The notes under the pieces: generated by a model
The model's input: the letters and a program-made list of their open reading frames with translations, nothing else
The model's database searches: none
Told to the model about the DNA's origin: nothing
Made by a program: the position numbers and the translations under genes
Shown here: one piece after another, positions 59,941-64,000 of the stretch
Numbering within the stretch: position 1 is the first letter of the stretch
Layout of the letters: every line of letters begins with the position of its first letter
NCBI GenBank assembly: GCA_012932295.1
Contig: JAAONU010000001.1
Span: 52,239,134-52,303,133, forward strand
Reading direction: 5' to 3'
DNA: 64,000 nucleotides
From: Cyclina sinensis
Lineage: Eukaryota > Mollusca > Bivalvia > Venerida > Veneridae

Positions 59941-60985
59941 GAGAATAATAGGTAAGTGTCTTAATATGAGAAAGTTTATCTGGCAAGGTGTAGGAATTTA
60001 TCGGGTGAGCCGAAGGCGAACTGATAAATACCGCAGCCGAGCCGGATAAACTTTCTCATTTAAGACACTAACCTATTATTCTATTTATCCTGTCACATCT
60101 GGCATTTGTCAATAAATTACTAGGATATTGAAAACCTATCTTTAAAGTGTTTCAAATGTCATGGTTATCCGTCAGATGAACATATACACAAAAAAATAGT
60201 TCCAAAATTTCGATATTTTTTTTCCTTAAATGACCATGCTATATCATAAGATCTAGATATTGAAATATTTAATTTTTATTCAAGTAGTCTCTGTTTGTAA
60301 TAACAACCATTTAATCACTTCCTTCTGATTATTTTTAATATTGTTTATAAACACAAAACTAGTCCATGACGTCACCAGTGATGACGTAGCATGTGCCGTA
60401 TAAAGCAAAATTTATACGACCCCCCTTTATCGGGTCGGATATGAAATAATTGACAGGATAAATAGAGAATAATAGGTAAGTGTCTTAATATGAGAAAGTT
60501 TATCTGGCAAGGTGTAGGAATTTATCGGGTGAGCCTTCGGCTCACCCGATAAATACCGCAGCCGAGCCGGACAAACTTTCTCATTTAAGACACTAACCTA
60601 TTATTCTATTTATCCTGTCACATCTGGCATTCGTCAATAAATTACTAGGATATTGAAAACCTATCTTTAAAGTGTTTCAAATGTCATGGTTATCCGTCAG
60701 GTGAACATATACACAAAAAATAGTTCCAAAATTTTGGTATTTTTTTCCTTAAATGGTCATGCTATATTATAAGATCTAGATATTGAAATATTTAATTTTT
60801 ATTCAAGTAGTCTCTGTTTGTAATAACAACCATTTAATCACTTCCTTCTGATTATTTATAATATTGTTAATAAACACAAAACTAGTCCATGACGTCACCG
60901 GTGATGACGTAGCATGTGCCGTATAAAGCAAAATTTATACGACCCCCCTTTATCGGGTCGGATATGAAATAATTGACAGGATAAA
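59941..60985. repeat. Tandem duplication of a 520-bp hairpin-rich unit
   Basis: Unit 1 is 59941-60464 and unit 2 is 60465-60985, nearly identical. Each opens with 'aataataggtaagtgtctta' and, some 100 bases later, carries the inverse 'taagacactaacctattatt'. Unit 2 also has a perfect 15-bp stem with a TTC loop in 'tcgggtgagcc/ggctcacccga', which is altered in unit 1. Confidence 0.9.
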
Positions 60986-61419
60986 ATGTGAAAACACAAA
61001 TCAGTATAGATAAACCGTTAGACAACATAAAGATATGTGTTTCAACTGCATACTAGGATAGCTAGATCATATCCGTGTTATCGTGTTTTAAAAATCTGAA
61101 TAAATGGTTTACTAGATAGAATTCGCGTTACCACTCATTAACTTACCAAATAACTGGTTAACAAGATAAGATTCCCATTCTGAAAAAGTTCGTCAAATTT
61201 GACGTTCGTGCCACTTTAGAACACATAAAACGGATACTTTATTTAGAACATCCGGTGGTGTGGATAGCATTTTCTGTAGATTCTCGTAAAAATTGCAATA
61301 TTTCAATGCATTTCTAATACACCAATTATCTTGGACTACAAATCAATATTAAATTTGGTGAATGCAAATAAATTGATTTATTGTACTTAAATTTTTTTTC
61401 TCGAATGATACAGATCTGG

Positions 61420-62170
61420 ACATATCCCGTTTATAATAATAATGATAATAATAATATCTTTATTTTTCGAAGGTTGCATGTAAGACATTCAATGAAATAA
61501 AAAATCTTATTTACAACATGGCCAATTGAAATATGAATAAAATAATAACACAATCAAAAGAATACTACAAGACCAAAATTTAAAATTATGGGTAATTTAA
61601 AATGTAGAAAGAAAGCAAACTTATGAAAAACATATTTTTTTTAAACATCTATCATACGATTTTAGCTTTTTAAACATTAAGTTGAATACATTTACTCCCG
61701 ACAGACAGGCACTCAAAATAATCTACTAACAGTATATTAATTAAACAAAAAGACAATACAATTATATAACTATTTTAACTTCCTACTTACTGAAAGTTGA
61801 TAAAATTGTAAAAAAATAAATAATTTAGAAGGTTAAAATACAAACAAAGAAAAAAGAAAGGCATAATGAGAAGGAAAACATTTTTTAAAGAATAAATACA
61901 AGAAAATAACTCGTAACATCCATGAAATATGAGAGGTTTTCATCTACGTGCATGAATCACATTAAGAATTACGATTTATAAACAAGTGCTGTTTGTTTTT
62001 GTCTTTAAACAAATATAATTTTGGAATACTTCTGGTGTATTGTGGAATAGCATTCCATATATCAACTGTATAATATGAAAAAATGTCCTTCATGTAATTA
62101 CTACGAGGTTTCGTTGTAGAACAAGATCGTTATGTGCCATAGATTGCAAGTTATAATTACTATTTTTAGA
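61420..62170 (-). pseudogene. 3' end of a LINE in intron 3 of copy C
   Basis: On the - strand, about 61960-62130 reads VDIWNAIPQYTRSIPKLYLF and KDKNKQHLF, a reverse-transcriptase C-terminal signature. The element ends with a short 'attattattatc' tail at 61430-61455. Confidence 0.7.
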
Positions 62171-62298
62171 AATAGTTGAAAGATTATGTTTCGCTGACAG
62201 GCTTTCAATATATTGCAATAAATAATCTCTCTCTCTCTCTCTCTTTCTCCCTCTCCCCAAAAGGCCTAGATTCTATCAGCATTTTTCAGATACAAATA

Positions 62299-63504
62299 CA
62301 GTCCACTCTCGATATCTTGAATTTGAGCGGACCATACAAATTATTTCGACTTAGCCGAAATTCGACATGTCCGAAGTTGGTATACCTAAAAATGTTTCGT
62401 GTCAGTTATACGTTTATCATCCCGTACAAAGCAACAACGTTCATTAAATGTGATTCTAGTGATTAAACAGCATACCTATGATGGTAAAATTCAAATCTGG
62501 AATGTATAGCACTACTTAACATTACTCTACCAATTGAAGTATTCGGGGGAATAAAACTGCTTTTCACATTCGACTCGATTACACGCTATATTCCTATGAA
62601 TTTCAGTAGTTTTAAATCAACTCATTTTTCTCATGAAGTGTGGGCTTAACTCATTCCTTCTACCTTTGTGGGCATATTAAAAGCAGGCAATGTTTATTAT
62701 TTTATTCAAATGAACATCATGACAAAACAGGTAAAACATAGAACCTGACCTACATAAATTATGTCAGTATAAGAACTTTCCTCAATCGTTTTGCCATCCA
62801 ATTTTCTTTTTACACAACGCTTAGCGCTAGGAGAGCTTATAGAATTTGGTTCTAACATTTTGAAAGGATGACGGGAAACCCAAAACCTTTCATTTTTATA
62901 TCAATTTATTTTTTTATTCTCTCAAATTTGTTAAAAAAGATAAAGAATTTATCATACCGATAATTTACACAATTAGCGATAACTAAAATCATTAAAGTGT
63001 AATTCAGTGAAAGCTGGTGAGTTCATTAAATCAACAAAAATTTATTACCAATAACATACCTTTTAATGACAATTAAGATCCTAAAATAAGTGCACTTTTT
63101 AAAGGTGCAAACAACAAACAAACAGTGACACGATCAGATCTCACTTTGAAGTACCTAAAATTGACAATTAACATCCCTATTTAAGTGTAATTTGTAAAGT
63201 TGCAATCAACAAATAATCGTTGACACGCTTAATTGGTCCGATCATTTCTCACCTCGGAGGCACCGAAAATTATTGGTTATCCGTAAATTTTAACGCTTCG
63301 ACTTACCGAGTGGAAAAATACATAGGAAATTACACAATGGAACCGAAAAAAACGATCGACCTAGCCGAAGTACGCACATGTAGAATTTGACTTAATAGGA
63401 GTTAAATAATATAAATAAAGAAGTGTTATTGATGGGACCTGAACAAAAATTTGACTCTACCGGCAATTTGACTAAAGCGATTTTGACATACCGAGTGTGG
63501 ACTG
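62299..63504. mobile_element. 1.2-kb pogo/Tigger-like inverted-repeat element
   Basis: The left end CAGTCCACTCTCGATAT and the inverse of the right end (CAGTCCACACTCGGTAT) match. TA flanks both sides (62297-62298 and 63505-63506). The CAGT...CTCGATA terminus is typical of pogo/Tigger elements. No transposase frame is present. Confidence 0.8.
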
Positions 63505-63672
63505 TATATTTGTTTGCTTTCACTTCATATTTTGTAGTCCTGAATCAAATTTAATAATTTGATGTTGACAGGTAATAAAATATCATAGTACAAATTGTTC
63601 AGAATACTCTACATGCGCTGAAATGATTGCTGGCAAGAACCCACTTTGTGGATGGTGTGCTTACACGGAAAG

Positions 63673-64000
63673 GCAACCGAAAAAAAGGAAGATTATTTAT
63701 GCCAAAATTAAATTTTTGCGATTGGTGAAATGCTTCATATTAACTGACAAATGTTTGCTACCTACTTCAATAGATTCATATAAACGCTAAATGCTTAGTG
63801 TTTTATAATATGCGTCTTTTTAATTTACAGATACATGCGTCCATGTATCTGCCTAGTTCGATGCAAATGTCAAGAGCTTGATGCTGAATTTTGATCTCGA
63901 ATTTACAGTTAATAGACTGATTATAAAAGTCTAACCAATTGCATGTATAACGACTATTAGTTTGATCAGTTTTTCTGCAATCGCTGTCAATATGCACGAA
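63673..64000. other. Intron-like sequence after copy C exon 4'
   Basis: No exon recognised. The minus-strand frame here has no support. Confidence 0.5.

Larger units (their letters stand above)
58661..63672 (+). pseudogene. Plexin-like copy C, 5'-truncated and decayed
   Basis: Three exons are recognisable. Exon 2' (58661-58845, 185 bp against 198) has frameshifts and a stop. Exon 3' (59411-59532, 122 against 123) has a stop soon after TNLFGYFTM and a frameshift. Exon 4' (63572-63672) keeps an open, well-conserved PSI frame (NCSEYSTCAEMIAGKNPLCG, then WC) with one extra codon, but its donor is GC (gcaacc) instead of GT. No exon 1 (signal peptide and Sema) precedes it: the 3' flank of copy B runs directly into intron 1 sequence. 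Exon 5 should lie beyond the window or is lost. Confidence 0.83.

Noticed and set aside
1..64000. CRISPR arrays, operons, bacterial promoters
   Set aside because: The introns, repeat types and gene structure are eukaryotic; no spaced short palindromic repeats of array type were seen.

Overview
This window is eukaryotic and most likely from a bivalve mollusc. It is AT-rich, with genes split into small exons by introns with GT/AG borders. It is also filled with repeats that I associate from memory with clam and mussel genomes: tandem arrays built on 'gtgacctagttt...', blocks ending in runs of 'cggac', and hairpins ending in 'gacaggtgagct'. No species can be named from the sequence alone.

Two systems dominate. 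The first is a tandem array of plexin-like receptor genes on the + strand. Copy A is only its last two exons (596-1348), copy B is complete (22 exons, 31125-55220, about 1,315 residues), and copy C is a decayed 5'-truncated copy running off the right edge (58661-63672). Copy B has a full plexin ectodomain (Sema, three PSI, IPT repeats) and one membrane span. It lacks the large plexin RasGAP region and has instead an 85-residue tail with tyrosine motifs spaced like an ITAM.

The second is a 17.4-kb DNA transposon (1871-19244) inserted in the 3' flank of copy A. It has inverted terminal repeats of about 410 bp and a perfect 6-bp target duplication (gttaag), and the matching unoccupied site is visible behind copy B at 55810-55815. 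It carries an rve/DDE integrase-like transposase on + (3756-4994). Convergent on the - strand is an eight-exon gene (17874 to 9543) joining an N-terminal CIDE-N domain, a module of unknown function, a proline-rich linker and a C-terminal RING finger. A candidate transposon-borne ubiquitin ligase with an apoptosis-type interaction domain is therefore present.

Layout: 1-1348 end of copy A; 1349-1870 and 19251-22240 its 3' flank, paralogous to 55221-58430; 1871-19244 the transposon with nested elements; 22240-24720 LINE debris; 24730-31080 mostly non-coding with tandem repeats and a Tc1 remnant; 31125-55220 copy B, whose second intron (9.1 kb) is swollen by minisatellites, a dead LINE and bivalve satellites; 55221-58430 3' flank; 58661 to the end copy C, with a tandem hairpin repeat, a LINE tail and a pogo/Tigger-like element in its third intron.
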